From the NCBI GenBank assembly GCA_934095845.1, contig CAKOKS010000002.1, forward strand, positions 62,001-126,000: a stretch of 64,000 nt of DNA. Reading direction: 5' to 3'. The DNA is from an uncultured Bacilli bacterium (GTDB lineage: Bacteria > Bacillota_I > Bacilli_A > RF39 > UBA660). Below, piece by piece: positions 1 to 9,535 of the stretch (within the stretch, counting starts at the first letter, position 1; each line of letters starts with the position of its first letter). Below the pieces are notes generated by a model. The model saw only the letters and a list, made by a program, of their open reading frames with translations, was not told the DNA's origin and searched no databases. Made by a program: the position numbers and the translations under genes.

Positions 1-23
1 TTTAACTAGTAAATATAGTGATT

Positions 24-48
24 AAGTGATACATTTGTATCACTTTTT
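24..48 (+). terminator. Rho-independent terminator of a gene left of the window
   Basis: A 9-bp stem (AAGTGATAC / GTATCACTT) with a 4-nt loop runs into a T-run on the plus strand. It would end a transcript entering from the left and separates it from the addBA operon. Confidence 0.7.
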
Positions 49-60
49 ATATGTTTGATA

Positions 61-69
61 TGCTATAAT
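61..69 (+). promoter_or_regulatory. Extended -10 promoter for addB
   Basis: TGCTATAAT is a perfect TATAAT preceded by the TGN extension. No good -35 hexamer is visible 17 bp upstream. It lies 17 bp before the addB start, and the ribosome binding site AGGTG follows at 76-80, so the leader would be very short. Confidence 0.5.
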
Positions 70-85
70 ATTATTAGGTGATTAT

Positions 86-2443
86 ATGGACTTTATTAAT
101 GAACTTGAAGACAATTCTATACTTATAATTGATAATAATATAAAGTATAAATTACTTGATTATATAAATGAATTTAAGGTATTGAAATCTATAAAGATTA
201 TGAGTTTTACTGAACTTAAAAAAGGTCTTTTTTTTGATTACAATAATGAAAGTATTTATCGTGTAATGAAAGAGTTTTCTCTTGATTATGATACTGCTAG
301 AAATTATATTAATAATCTTTATTATTTGGAAGATAAAAATTATGATAATGAAAAATACATTTTTTTAACTAAGATAAGAGATTATTTAAAGAGTTTAAAT
401 CTATTAATTATTGATCCCTTATTTAAAAATTTAATTAGTAATAAAAAAATATATGTATATGGATTTGACTATATTGATTCTTTTAATAAATATATGTTGA
501 GTAAACTTGATAATGTTACTATTATTAATAAAGATTATATGAATACTTGTCATGAAGCTATTGCATTTAATAATATGCAAGATGAAATTACTTATGTATG
601 TGAAAGTATTTCTAATTTAATAACTAGTGGTGTTCCACTTGAAAAAATATATATAGCTAATGTTGATGATACATACTATTTTACAATGAAAAGAATATGC
701 AAATTATTTAATATACCTTATTATATAAAAAGTGAAACTACTGTATATGATACAGCAATTGGCGAGTATGCAGTTAATAACTTTAGTACTAATTTTTATT
801 CTTTACTTGCTAAAATAAAAACTAAATTTGATGTTGAAAACAATGAGTTTAATAACAGAGTATATTTAAAAATAAAATCAATTCTTGATACTTATTTTTG
901 GGTTAAAGATGAAGATATATTAGATTTATTTATGGCTGAAATTAAAAGAGCAAGATTAAGCGTTAACCATTATGAACATGAAATAACTTGTACAAATATT
1001 TTAAATAATAGTTTTAATGATGATGAGTATGTTTTTTTAATTAATTTTAATCAAAGAAGCATTCCTAAAATAAAAAAAGATATTGATTATTTAAATGATG
1101 ATATTAAACCTGCTTTTTTAAGTAAAAGTTATGAATATAATAAAGATATTAAAGAGGCCTTAGTTAATGCAATTGGTAATATTAAGAATTTAGTTATTAC
1201 TTATAAAAAGAATACGACTTCTGGAGAAATATTACCAAGTTCCTTGATAGATGGAGAAAAAATTAAAACTAAAAAAGGAAACGAAACAATATCAAATTAT
1301 TCTGAATTAAGTAATAAACTTTTACTTGCATCTAAGTTAGATAAATTAATTAAATTTAATGAAAAAGATGATAGTTTAGTTATTTTAAATAGTAATTATG
1401 ATATTCCTTATAAAAAATATAATCATAAATTTAAACCTATAAATAAAGATTCTTTAATTAAATTTATTGATGGAAAAATTAATTTTTCATATACAAATAT
1501 TGAAAAGTTTTATGAATGTCCATTTAGATTTTATTTAAAAAGTATTTTAAGAATCGATGAATTTGATGATACTTTAGATACTTTAATTGGTAATGCTTTT
1601 CATCATACTTTAGAAGTTGTTTTAAAAGATAATTTAGATCCTTCGGTTGGATATGACGAATTTATTAATACTTCTGATATGGAGCTTACTAATAAAGATA
1701 AGTTTTTTATTAAAACTTTGAAAGAAGAAATTATATTTATTATTGGTGTTATAAGAAACCAATATGAACATTTTAATATTACGAGACAAGAATTTGAATC
1801 AAGTAAGATAAAAAGTATAAATGCTCCTATAAGCACAAATATTAAAGGGTATGTTGATAAAATAATATACTCTGGAAATAAAGCATTTATAATAGATTAT
1901 AAAACTGGTAAAGAAGTAATCAATAGTAAATTATTTGAATTTGGTCTTAATTTACAATTGCCAATATATTTATATTTGTTAAGTGAACTTGAAAAAGATA
2001 CAGTTGTACAAGGTATATATTTACAACATTTATTATCTCAAAAGAAAATATTTTCACTTGATAAAAAAGAAACTAAAGAACAAAGTTTAAGACTTGATGG
2101 TATTACATTTGGTCCACTTGAAAGCATCATGGATATGGATGATTCTTATGAAAAATCGGTTGTAATTAAAGGTCTTTCAGTGTTAAAGAAAACTAATGAT
2201 TTAAGATATGGTAGTAGAATTTATACTAAAGAACAAAGAGATGAACTTACTAATCTAGTTAAGACAAAGATTGATGAATGTATTAATGAAGTGAGTAATG
2301 GTTCATTTGATATTAAACCAGTAAAAGTTGAAAAACTTGCTGATGGTTGTAAATTCTGTCCTTACCGAGATATTTGTTTTAAAGAAGCAAGTGATTATGA
2401 AATAAAAGTTATTAAAGGAGATGATGATGAATGCCAAATTTAA
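86..2443 (+). CDS. addB: AddB-like nuclease subunit of the AddAB recombination complex
   Basis: Predicted 785-aa partner of AddA in double-strand-break end processing. The C-terminal third has a PD-(D/E)XK nuclease core (FIIDYKTGK). It also has the four cysteines that hold an iron-sulfur cluster in AddB nucleases: one in ECPFRFYL near residue 479 and three in CKFCPYRDIC close to the end. The N-terminal region is helicase-like in size, but I see no Walker A motif. Bacillus AddB is about 1,160 aa and has one, so this is a shortened, RexB-like form. ATG with AGGTG 5 nt upstream. The 3' end overlaps addA by 13 bp, implying coupled translation. Confidence 0.8.
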   Translation: MDFINELEDNSILIIDNNIKYKLLDYINEFKVLKSIKIMSFTELKKGLFFDYNNESIYRVMKEFSLDYDTARNYINNLYYLEDKNYDNEKYIFLTKIRDYLKSLNLLIIDPLFKNLISNKKIYVYGFDYIDSFNKYMLSKLDNVTIINKDYMNTCHEAIAFNNMQDEITYVCESISNLITSGVPLEKIYIANVDDTYYFTMKRICKLFNIPYYIKSETTVYDTAIGEYAVNNFSTNFYSLLAKIKTKFDVENNEFNNRVYLKIKSILDTYFWVKDEDILDLFMAEIKRARLSVNHYEHEITCTNILNNSFNDDEYVFLINFNQRSIPKIKKDIDYLNDDIKPAFLSKSYEYNKDIKEALVNAIGNIKNLVITYKKNTTSGEILPSSLIDGEKIKTKKGNETISNYSELSNKLLLASKLDKLIKFNEKDDSLVILNSNYDIPYKKYNHKFKPINKDSLIKFIDGKINFSYTNIEKFYECPFRFYLKSILRIDEFDDTLDTLIGNAFHHTLEVVLKDNLDPSVGYDEFINTSDMELTNKDKFFIKTLKEEIIFIIGVIRNQYEHFNITRQEFESSKIKSINAPISTNIKGYVDKIIYSGNKAFIIDYKTGKEVINSKLFEFGLNLQLPIYLYLLSELEKDTVVQGIYLQHLLSQKKIFSLDKKETKEQSLRLDGITFGPLESIMDMDDSYEKSVVIKGLSVLKKTNDLRYGSRIYTKEQRDELTNLVKTKIDECINEVSNGSFDIKPVKVEKLADGCKFCPYRDICFKEASDYEIKVIKGDDDECQI

Positions 2444-5400
2444 CCGAAAAACAAAGCTTAGCTGTAAGTAAAAGTAATACGAATATCATTGTCTCAGCTG
2501 GTGCCGGTTCTGGTAAAACTACTGTTTTAAAAACAAGGGTTGAAAGATTACTAATGGAAGGTGTTAATATAAACGAACTTATTATTTTAACATTTACAAA
2601 TGCTGCTGCAGCCGAAATGAAAGATCGTATTAGAAAAGTAATAAAGAAGAATAAAAATATTGCTCACATGGAAGAATATTTGGATTCAGCATATATTACT
2701 ACATTTGATTCATTTGCACAAAGCATGGTTAAAAAATATGCCAATACATTAAATATGAATGATAGATTTACTATAATTGATGCTAATATTGTTAATTTAG
2801 AATTAGATAAAATAATTGATGATGTTTTTGAAGAGTTATATGTATCTAATGATGAGTTATTTACAAAATTCATTCGTGAACAAACTTTAAAAAATGATAA
2901 AGATATAAGAAGTAGTATAAAGTCAGTTTATCGTAGTCTTCAAAATAAAATTGATGTTGATGAATATTTAGATAATTACTTAAATTATTTTTATGATGAT
3001 TCTTTTGTAAATAGTACATTTAATGAATTTGAAAACTATATATTTAGTTTAAGAGATGATGTTCTCGAATTAATTCAAAAATTAAAAGAATACGCAAGTC
3101 CAGATACTCAAAGTAAAAATGAACAAGCAATAGCTGAATTTGAAAATGCAAGTAGTTATAATGAACTAATAAATACATTAGATTTTAAACTTGTTCAAAA
3201 TAAAAATGATGCATATGATGAAGAAGCAAAAGAAATAATTCCTAAAATAAGTGATGCTAAAAAGAAACTTAAAGAAGCATGTTCTTATGGAGATAAAAAA
3301 ATGTTAATAAGTAATTATTTATCAACATTCGATTATGCTAAATGTGTAGTTAATATATTAAGAGAAATTCATAATAGACTTCAAAGGTTTAAGAAAGAAA
3401 AGAATGCTTATGAATTTATAGATATTGCTTTAAAAGCTATTGAACTAGTAAGGGATCATGAAGATGTTAGAAATGAAATAAAGTATAAAACCAAAGAAAT
3501 AATGATTGATGAGTATCAAGATACAAATGATATTCAAGAAGAATTTATTTCATATATTCAAAATAATAATGTTTATATGGTTGGTGATATTAAACAATCT
3601 ATTTATCGTTTTAGAAACGCTAATCCTTATATATTTAAAAGTAAATATGATAATTATAAAGAAGATAAAGATGGATTTAAAATTGATTTAATGGAAAACT
3701 TTAGATCTAGAAATAACGTTGTAAGCATAATAAATAGAATATTTGCAAGTATTATGACTGATGATATTGGTGGATGTGATTATAAACGTGAGCACATGAT
3801 GATTTACGGTAATAAGTCATATGAAAGTTCTAATTTTAATTATTATGATGCTGAAATACTTAGCTATGATGAAAAAGAGCCTTATTCAAAAGTTGAAAAA
3901 GAAGCTTTCATTATAGTTGATGATATAAAAAAACATATAAAAAATAAAGAACAAGTTACTTATTATAAAGATGATCAAATGTGTACTCGAGATATTGATT
4001 ATAAGGATTTTACTATATTAATTGATAAGTCTACTGCCTTTGAAGATTTCAAAAAAATATTAGAAGCAAATAATATTCCAACTTCTATAAAAAAAGATAT
4101 TAATATTAAAGATGAAGATGAAATTCATTTATTAAAGAATTTAATAACACTTATAATTAAGATAAAAAAACATTGTTTAGACACTGAATTTACTCATGCT
4201 TTTGCTAGTATTGCTAGATCTTATCTTTATGAATTAAGTGATGATGAATTATTTAATATTATTACTAATAAAAATTTTAAAAATACTGATATTTATAAAA
4301 AGTGTGAAAGTATAAGTATAATGTTAGATTCTTTATCAAATCGAGATATATTGGCTAAAATTATAGAAGAATTTGACTTTTATAATAGATTACTTCATGT
4401 TGATAATGTTAATGAAAGACTTATAAAAATTGAATATTTTGTTAATAACTCAACTGATTTAAACAAATTCGGAATGAATATTTATGCTTTAAATGATTAT
4501 TTTGATGAGATACTTAATGATAAAAGTGAAATAAAAATGAAGATAGTAAGTGATGATGATAACTCAGTTAAAATCATGACAATTCATACTTCAAAAGGAT
4601 TAGAGTTTCCTTATGTGTATTTACCAATGCTAACATCTAATTTTTATAAATCACCTAATAAAGATCCATTTGGTTTAACAAATAACTATGGTTTGACTTT
4701 ACCTTTCTATAATGATGGAATAGGTTCTTCTTTTGTAACTATAGCTGCTAATGTAAATGAAATGAAAGAAACTTTATCGGAAAAAATAAGATTATATTAC
4801 GTTGCTTTAACAAGAGCTAAAGAAAAAGTAATAATGGTTTTACCTAATAATGAAGTTGATAAAATACAAAATGAAACTAATATGCTTAGATATAAAAGTT
4901 TTGCTGATATTATAAATGCTTTAAAATTAAACGATATAACTAAGATATCTGAAATATCTAAATTAGATGTTAATAAAGATTATAATGTAGTTAAATTAAG
5001 TAATTATAAAAGTATGATTGAAGATAGTAATATTAAAATTAACTTAAAAGAGCTTAATATTGAAAATAAAGTATTAGAAAGTAAACACTTTTCTAAAGCA
5101 ATTACTTCAATTATTGATGAAAACTTAAGAAAGAAATTAGATTTTGGTACATTTATGCATTATGTATTTGAAGTATATGATTTTAAAAATGACAATTTAG
5201 ATGGATTAGATATAAGTGATGTTGAAAAATCTAAAGTTATCAACTTTTTAAAACATGATGAAGTTAAAAATATTAAAAATGCTAAAATATATAAAGAACA
5301 TGAAATTCGTTTCAGTGATGGAACAAACACTTATCACGGATTTATAGATTTACTTTTAGAATATGATGATCATTTTGATATTATTGATTATAAATTATCT

Positions 5401-5529
5401 AATCTTGAAAGTGAAGAATATAAAGTTCAATTAGGCGGTTATAAAAAATATATAGAAGAAAATTATCAAAAGAAAACAAATATTTATTTATATTCGATAA
5501 ATAAAGACATATTTAAAAAATTAGATTAG
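2431..5529 (+). CDS. addA: AddA helicase-nuclease
   Basis: UvrD-family helicase fused to a RecB-type nuclease; with AddB it unwinds and resects broken DNA ends for RecA. Visible motifs in order: Walker A SAGAGSGKTT (about residues 22-31), motif II DEYQDTND, motif III GDIKQSIYRFR, motif V TIHTSKGLEF, motif VI YYVALTRAKEK. The C-terminal nuclease shows GFIDLLLEY and DIIDYKLS. At 1,032 aa it is somewhat shorter than Bacillus AddA (about 1,230). AAAGGAG lies 10 nt before the ATG, inside the end of addB. Confidence 0.93.
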   Translation: MPNLTEKQSLAVSKSNTNIIVSAGAGSGKTTVLKTRVERLLMEGVNINELIILTFTNAAAAEMKDRIRKVIKKNKNIAHMEEYLDSAYITTFDSFAQSMVKKYANTLNMNDRFTIIDANIVNLELDKIIDDVFEELYVSNDELFTKFIREQTLKNDKDIRSSIKSVYRSLQNKIDVDEYLDNYLNYFYDDSFVNSTFNEFENYIFSLRDDVLELIQKLKEYASPDTQSKNEQAIAEFENASSYNELINTLDFKLVQNKNDAYDEEAKEIIPKISDAKKKLKEACSYGDKKMLISNYLSTFDYAKCVVNILREIHNRLQRFKKEKNAYEFIDIALKAIELVRDHEDVRNEIKYKTKEIMIDEYQDTNDIQEEFISYIQNNNVYMVGDIKQSIYRFRNANPYIFKSKYDNYKEDKDGFKIDLMENFRSRNNVVSIINRIFASIMTDDIGGCDYKREHMMIYGNKSYESSNFNYYDAEILSYDEKEPYSKVEKEAFIIVDDIKKHIKNKEQVTYYKDDQMCTRDIDYKDFTILIDKSTAFEDFKKILEANNIPTSIKKDINIKDEDEIHLLKNLITLIIKIKKHCLDTEFTHAFASIARSYLYELSDDELFNIITNKNFKNTDIYKKCESISIMLDSLSNRDILAKIIEEFDFYNRLLHVDNVNERLIKIEYFVNNSTDLNKFGMNIYALNDYFDEILNDKSEIKMKIVSDDDNSVKIMTIHTSKGLEFPYVYLPMLTSNFYKSPNKDPFGLTNNYGLTLPFYNDGIGSSFVTIAANVNEMKETLSEKIRLYYVALTRAKEKVIMVLPNNEVDKIQNETNMLRYKSFADIINALKLNDITKISEISKLDVNKDYNVVKLSNYKSMIEDSNIKINLKELNIENKVLESKHFSKAITSIIDENLRKKLDFGTFMHYVFEVYDFKNDNLDGLDISDVEKSKVINFLKHDEVKNIKNAKIYKEHEIRFSDGTNTYHGFIDLLLEYDDHFDIIDYKLSNLESEEYKVQLGGYKKYIEENYQKKTNIYLYSINKDIFKKLD

Positions 5530-5530
5530 G

Positions 5531-5552
5531 AAGAAGAAATTCTTCTTTTTTT
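5531..5552 (+). terminator. Weak hairpin with T-run after addA
   Basis: AAGAAG and CTTCTT arms flank a short AT loop and are followed by seven or more T. The stem is short and AT-rich, so termination may be partial and the next helicase gene may still be read from the addBA promoter. Confidence 0.4.
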
Positions 5553-5581
5553 AGTTTATATATATAGTAGGAAGTGATAAT

Positions 5582-6952
5582 TTGGATATATTTGGAATTA
5601 CATTAGATGATGCTCAAGTTAAATCAATTAAAGATGAAGCGGATGTTGTTCTTGTTTCAGCTGGAGCTGGTTCTGGTAAAACTCAAACCATTTTAGGTAA
5701 AGTTAAATATTTAATTGAAGAAAAAAATATTAATGTAGATGAAATATTATGTATTTCTTTAACTAATGAAACAGTTAATAATTTAAAAGTTAAATTAGAA
5801 AAATTAAATTATAAGGTTGAAGTTAAAACATTTCATAAACTAGGTTTATCTTTATTAGATCAAAAATATGAAATCGTAAGTGATAATACTTTAAAGTACA
5901 TAATTAATGAATACATGTTATCTTTTATTAAAAATAATAAAATTAGAAATAAAATTATTAAAAGAATATTTTTTACAGAAAAATCAGTTGATAAAATATT
6001 AAAAACAAAAGATTATATAGAATTAAGAAATATTATAGAAACGTTTATAAAATATATTAAGAGTAATGATTTAGATATAGGGAATCTTTTAGAATGGAGA
6101 CTTGATTATATAAATAAAGAAATACTTAGAATTATTATAGAAGTATATGTTTTATATACAGAAGAATTATTATCCACAGGTAAGATAGATTTTGATGATA
6201 TGATAAAAATAGCATCTTTAAATAAAGTAAAAGTTAATTATAAATATATAATAATTGATGAGTTTCAAGATACAAGCGTATTAAGATTAAATTTAATAAA
6301 AAATATTCTTAAATATAATAAAGTTAAGTTATTTTTAGTTGGTGATGATTGGCAAAGTATATATGCTTTTTCAGGTTGTACGCTTGATATATTTGTTAAT
6401 TTGGATAAATATTTAGGAGCTGTTAGTTATCATCAACTTGTATATACTTATAGAAATTCTCAGGAACTAATTGCTGCAAGTGGTAAATTTGTAATGAAAA
6501 ATAAATATCAATTAAAAAAGAAAATTTTATCTAAAACTAACGAAGAAAAGCCTATCGTTCTTTTATATGGATATAAAATAGAAAATGTTTTAGATTATAT
6601 TAAAGGAGATATTATGGTTATTGGAAGATGTAATAAAGATATAGAAAACATTAACTGGGATAATAAGTATACAATACATAAATCTAAAGGGCTAGAAGCT
6701 GACAATGTAGTTCTAGTTAACTCTGATAATATTCCCTTTATGCATAAGAGTCATAAACTATTAGACTATTTTTTAAAGAATAATGAAGGAATAAAATATC
6801 CAGAAGAAAGAAGACTTTTTTATGTTGCTTTAACTAGAACTAAACATAAAATTTATATAATGGTTAATAATAACGAGAGCATCTTTGTAAAAGAATTAAA
6901 AAGAAAGTATAAAGAATTTATTACAATAAAAAAGAATGGTTGCCCATTCTAA
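5582..6952 (+). CDS. Short UvrD/helicase IV-like superfamily 1 helicase
   Basis: 456-aa SF1A DNA helicase. Motifs: Walker A SAGAGSGKTQ (about 26-35), motif II DEFQDTS, motif III GDDWQSIYAFSG, motif IV YRNSQEL, motif V TIHKSKGLEADNVVLV, motif VI FYVALTRTKHKIY. The GDDWQSIY form resembles helicase IV rather than PcrA, which has GDxDQSIY. It is far shorter than PcrA (about 740 aa), so the accessory 1B/2B domains must be small. The TTG start is chosen because AGGAAGTG sits 6-13 nt upstream and the frame begins there. It converges on rbr with a 4-bp overlap of stop codons. Role in repair is inferred from the addBA neighbourhood. Confidence 0.8.
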   Translation: MDIFGITLDDAQVKSIKDEADVVLVSAGAGSGKTQTILGKVKYLIEEKNINVDEILCISLTNETVNNLKVKLEKLNYKVEVKTFHKLGLSLLDQKYEIVSDNTLKYIINEYMLSFIKNNKIRNKIIKRIFFTEKSVDKILKTKDYIELRNIIETFIKYIKSNDLDIGNLLEWRLDYINKEILRIIIEVYVLYTEELLSTGKIDFDDMIKIASLNKVKVNYKYIIIDEFQDTSVLRLNLIKNILKYNKVKLFLVGDDWQSIYAFSGCTLDIFVNLDKYLGAVSYHQLVYTYRNSQELIAASGKFVMKNKYQLKKKILSKTNEEKPIVLLYGYKIENVLDYIKGDIMVIGRCNKDIENINWDNKYTIHKSKGLEADNVVLVNSDNIPFMHKSHKLLDYFLKNNEGIKYPEERRLFYVALTRTKHKIYIMVNNNESIFVKELKRKYKEFITIKKNGCPF

Positions 6953-7488
6953 TAATTTTCTGCTTTAATTTCAAAGAAACTTTGTGGATGATTACATACT
7001 GGACAAACATCTGGAGCAGATGATCCAACACAAATATGTCCACAATTTCTACATTTCCAAATACGATCACCATCTTTAGAGAATACTAATCCACCTTCAA
7101 TGTTTTCAATTAATTTTCTATATCTAGCTTCATGTTCCTTTTCAATTTCAGCAACTCCTTCAAATAGTTGAGCAATTCTATCAAAACCTTCAGCACGAGC
7201 AGTTTTTGCAAATTCATCATACATGTCAGTCCATTCATAGTTTTCGCCTTCAGCTGCTGCATATAGATTTTCTAATGTAGAAGGAATTTCTCCTCCATTT
7301 AATTCTTTGAACCATAATTTTGCGTGTTCTTTTTCATTGTTTGCAGTTTCTTCAAATATAGCTGCAATTTGCTCATATCCATCTTTCTTAGCCTTACTTG
7401 CAAAATATGTGTATTTATTTCTTGCTTGACTTTCTCCTGCAAAAGCAGTCATTAAATTTTGTTCTGTTTTACTTCCTTTTAATTCCAT
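6949..7488 (-). CDS. rbr: Rubrerythrin
   Basis: Non-haem diiron peroxidase that reduces hydrogen peroxide in anaerobes. The N-terminal ferritin-like four-helix part has the iron-ligand stretches AGESQARNKY and EETANNEKEHAK and a second EKEHEARYRKLI helix. The C-terminal rubredoxin domain has CRNCG and CPVCNHPQ holding one iron. Predicted 179 aa, normal for the family. The ATG at 7488 follows AAGGTGA; an upstream in-frame GTG has no ribosome binding site. It suggests an anaerobe that meets transient oxygen. Confidence 0.95.
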   Translation of the reverse strand: MELKGSKTEQNLMTAFAGESQARNKYTYFASKAKKDGYEQIAAIFEETANNEKEHAKLWFKELNGGEIPSTLENLYAAAEGENYEWTDMYDEFAKTARAEGFDRIAQLFEGVAEIEKEHEARYRKLIENIEGGLVFSKDGDRIWKCRNCGHICVGSSAPDVCPVCNHPQSFFEIKAENY

Positions 7489-7522
7489 TTTATTCACCTT
7501 TCTTTAATTAATTATTATATCA

Positions 7523-9334
7523 CTATTTTTCTTTATGGGCAATTCCAAAGTAGTTGTATATTTTTTGAACTGTTTCATTTGATGAAGCATTATTGAATGC
7601 AGTAATTCTACTATTATTCGATTTTTTAAAATTTGATCCATCCCAATATATATAATCAAATTCTGTCGGTTCATTACCAAATAATGATGAACCTAAAAAG
7701 TAATTCTCTCCAGTAATATCTAAGAAATCTAATAAAGTTGGAGCAAAATTTAAAGATGTTCTACCATTTACGTCAATTTCCTTTGGTTCACAATTTTTAT
7801 AGTAAATGAAGAAAGGAACTTGATCAAAGAATTGAGCATCTCTTTTATACTTAGGGAATGCTTTAGTATAATCATTATCAACATAACTGGCATGATCAGC
7901 AGTAAATACTAACACAGTATTATCAAATAATTCACTACTCTTAAATGCTTCTATAAATTCACCAAAACCAGAATCACAGTCATAAAATCTATTTAATACA
8001 TTGCTCTTACCATTTCCAAATTTATTATAAATTGAATCAAATGACATGTGTGTTCCAACAGTGTACATTGATAGTAAGAATGGCTTTTCTTCTTTGTTTA
8101 ATTTTTTTGCTTCATTTATCAAAATGCTATAAGCATCTTTATCTGGGATTGAATTTTGAGTTCCCGCATATTTTTTCTTTTCAGATACAACTTTATCATA
8201 GTTTAACAATTTCAAAAAATCAATAATACCATCATTATTTGGTTCTGTATTATAAAATTCAGTGTAATATCCATTATTATGCATTATTTCTGCTATCGAA
8301 ATTAGGCTGTTTTTATCAAAATTATCGAATTGGAAACCAGAATAAGTTTGACCCATCAAACCTCTAAATGTTGCAGCTTCATGATTATAATAATTTGTAA
8401 AACTAATAGATTCCTCAGATAATTTTTTTACATTAGGCATTATTTCTCTTTTATCATATATAACGTTATTAGATAGACCCTCAGTATAAATAACAATTAC
8501 ATTAGGTTTTTTAGCTAAGTTTTTATCTTTTTTTATAAAATCTGTTACACCTTCATGGTAAAATTCTCCATCACTTGTTTTATTTGATTTTATATCACTT
8601 ACTTTATTCCAATAAACAACATACTCTTTTATAAGACTAGCATACCCACCAAAAGCTGATTTGCTACAATAGTATAAAACATTATGAGTTAAAATTATTG
8701 ATACAAGGAATACAATAATAATTGATATAAAAAATATTATTTGACTTTTTATTTTAGCAACAATAGGCTTAACCCTTAGCATTGAAAATATTATAACAAG
8801 TAATACACCTGAAATATAAATTACAGCATTACCCATAAGTTCATCTATTGAAGTTAAATTTGATAGCATTATTTTATTTACATAGTCTCCAGCAAATAAA
8901 TATACACACAGATTACTATTAAATAGTAATACTAAAATATCATTTATTACTACACCAAGTTTTTTATTAAAATTTAAAATAATATTTGAAATTAGTAAAA
9001 TCATTCCCATATCAAACATATTATAAGTAAATACATCAAAAGTATTATAATTAACGGCTGCATATATTGTTATTATTAATGAAAATGCTATTTTTAAAAT
9101 ACTTGTAAGATTATTTTTTACACCGTTTTTTATATAATTATATAAATTAACAACTACTAAAGAAATTCCAACAAACATCAATAAAGAGTTCAAAAAATTA
9201 AAATTTTTATTAATGAATACTTCTAAAGCACAAAATAACAAAGCAACTAATAGAACAACAAATAAATACTTTCTACTTGAAATATACTCAATTAGACTAT
9301 TTTTTAAGTCTTTCTTTTCTGTTTTATTTTCCAT
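7523..9334 (-). CDS. LtaS/MdoB-type phosphoglycerol or phosphoethanolamine transferase
   Basis: Membrane enzyme with about five N-terminal transmembrane helices (residues about 25-220) and an extracellular alkaline-phosphatase/sulfatase domain. Seen: NVIVIYTEGLSNN (metal-binding Glu), NHEAATFRG (Thr as probable nucleophile by analogy with LtaS), GTHMSFD and FTADHAS (metal ligands). At 603 aa it is close to LtaS. It may make lipoteichoic-acid backbone or transfer a phospholipid head group; the nearby phosphatidylethanolamine operon makes the second option worth noting. Start ATG 9334 with AGGTGA five nt upstream. Transcribed from the promoter at 9450-9478. Confidence 0.75.
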   Translation of the reverse strand: MENKTEKKDLKNSLIEYISSRKYLFVVLLVALLFCALEVFINKNFNFLNSLLMFVGISLVVVNLYNYIKNGVKNNLTSILKIAFSLIITIYAAVNYNTFDVFTYNMFDMGMILLISNIILNFNKKLGVVINDILVLLFNSNLCVYLFAGDYVNKIMLSNLTSIDELMGNAVIYISGVLLVIIFSMLRVKPIVAKIKSQIIFFISIIIVFLVSIILTHNVLYYCSKSAFGGYASLIKEYVVYWNKVSDIKSNKTSDGEFYHEGVTDFIKKDKNLAKKPNVIVIYTEGLSNNVIYDKREIMPNVKKLSEESISFTNYYNHEAATFRGLMGQTYSGFQFDNFDKNSLISIAEIMHNNGYYTEFYNTEPNNDGIIDFLKLLNYDKVVSEKKKYAGTQNSIPDKDAYSILINEAKKLNKEEKPFLLSMYTVGTHMSFDSIYNKFGNGKSNVLNRFYDCDSGFGEFIEAFKSSELFDNTVLVFTADHASYVDNDYTKAFPKYKRDAQFFDQVPFFIYYKNCEPKEIDVNGRTSLNFAPTLLDFLDITGENYFLGSSLFGNEPTEFDYIYWDGSNFKKSNNSRITAFNNASSNETVQKIYNYFGIAHKEK

Positions 9335-9449
9335 ACTATTCACCTATTCTTTAAATTCTAACACAATAAACAACACTACAAATACAAACGTTATATCTAT
9401 TAAAGTCATAAATAAATATTATTATTAATAATGCTGTCTACAACTAAAA

Positions 9450-9478
9450 ATTATATACTTTATTTACTTCTAAGTCAA
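9450..9478 (-). promoter_or_regulatory. Sigma-A promoter for the LtaS-like gene
   Basis: On the minus strand TTGACT and a perfect TATAAT are separated by 17 bp. The predicted start near 9443 gives a leader of about 110 nt before the ATG at 9334. Confidence 0.75.
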
Positions 9479-9512
9479 TATACCGTTGGCTATTGAATAC
9501 TATAAAATTAAA

Positions 9513-9535
9513 TAAAAAAAGCAATAAAATTGCTT
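9513..9535 (-). terminator. Terminator of the pssA-psd-flippase operon
   Basis: Minus-strand stem AAGCAAT / ATTGCTT followed by a run of seven T. The hairpin begins at the stop codon of the 9534 gene. Confidence 0.7.
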
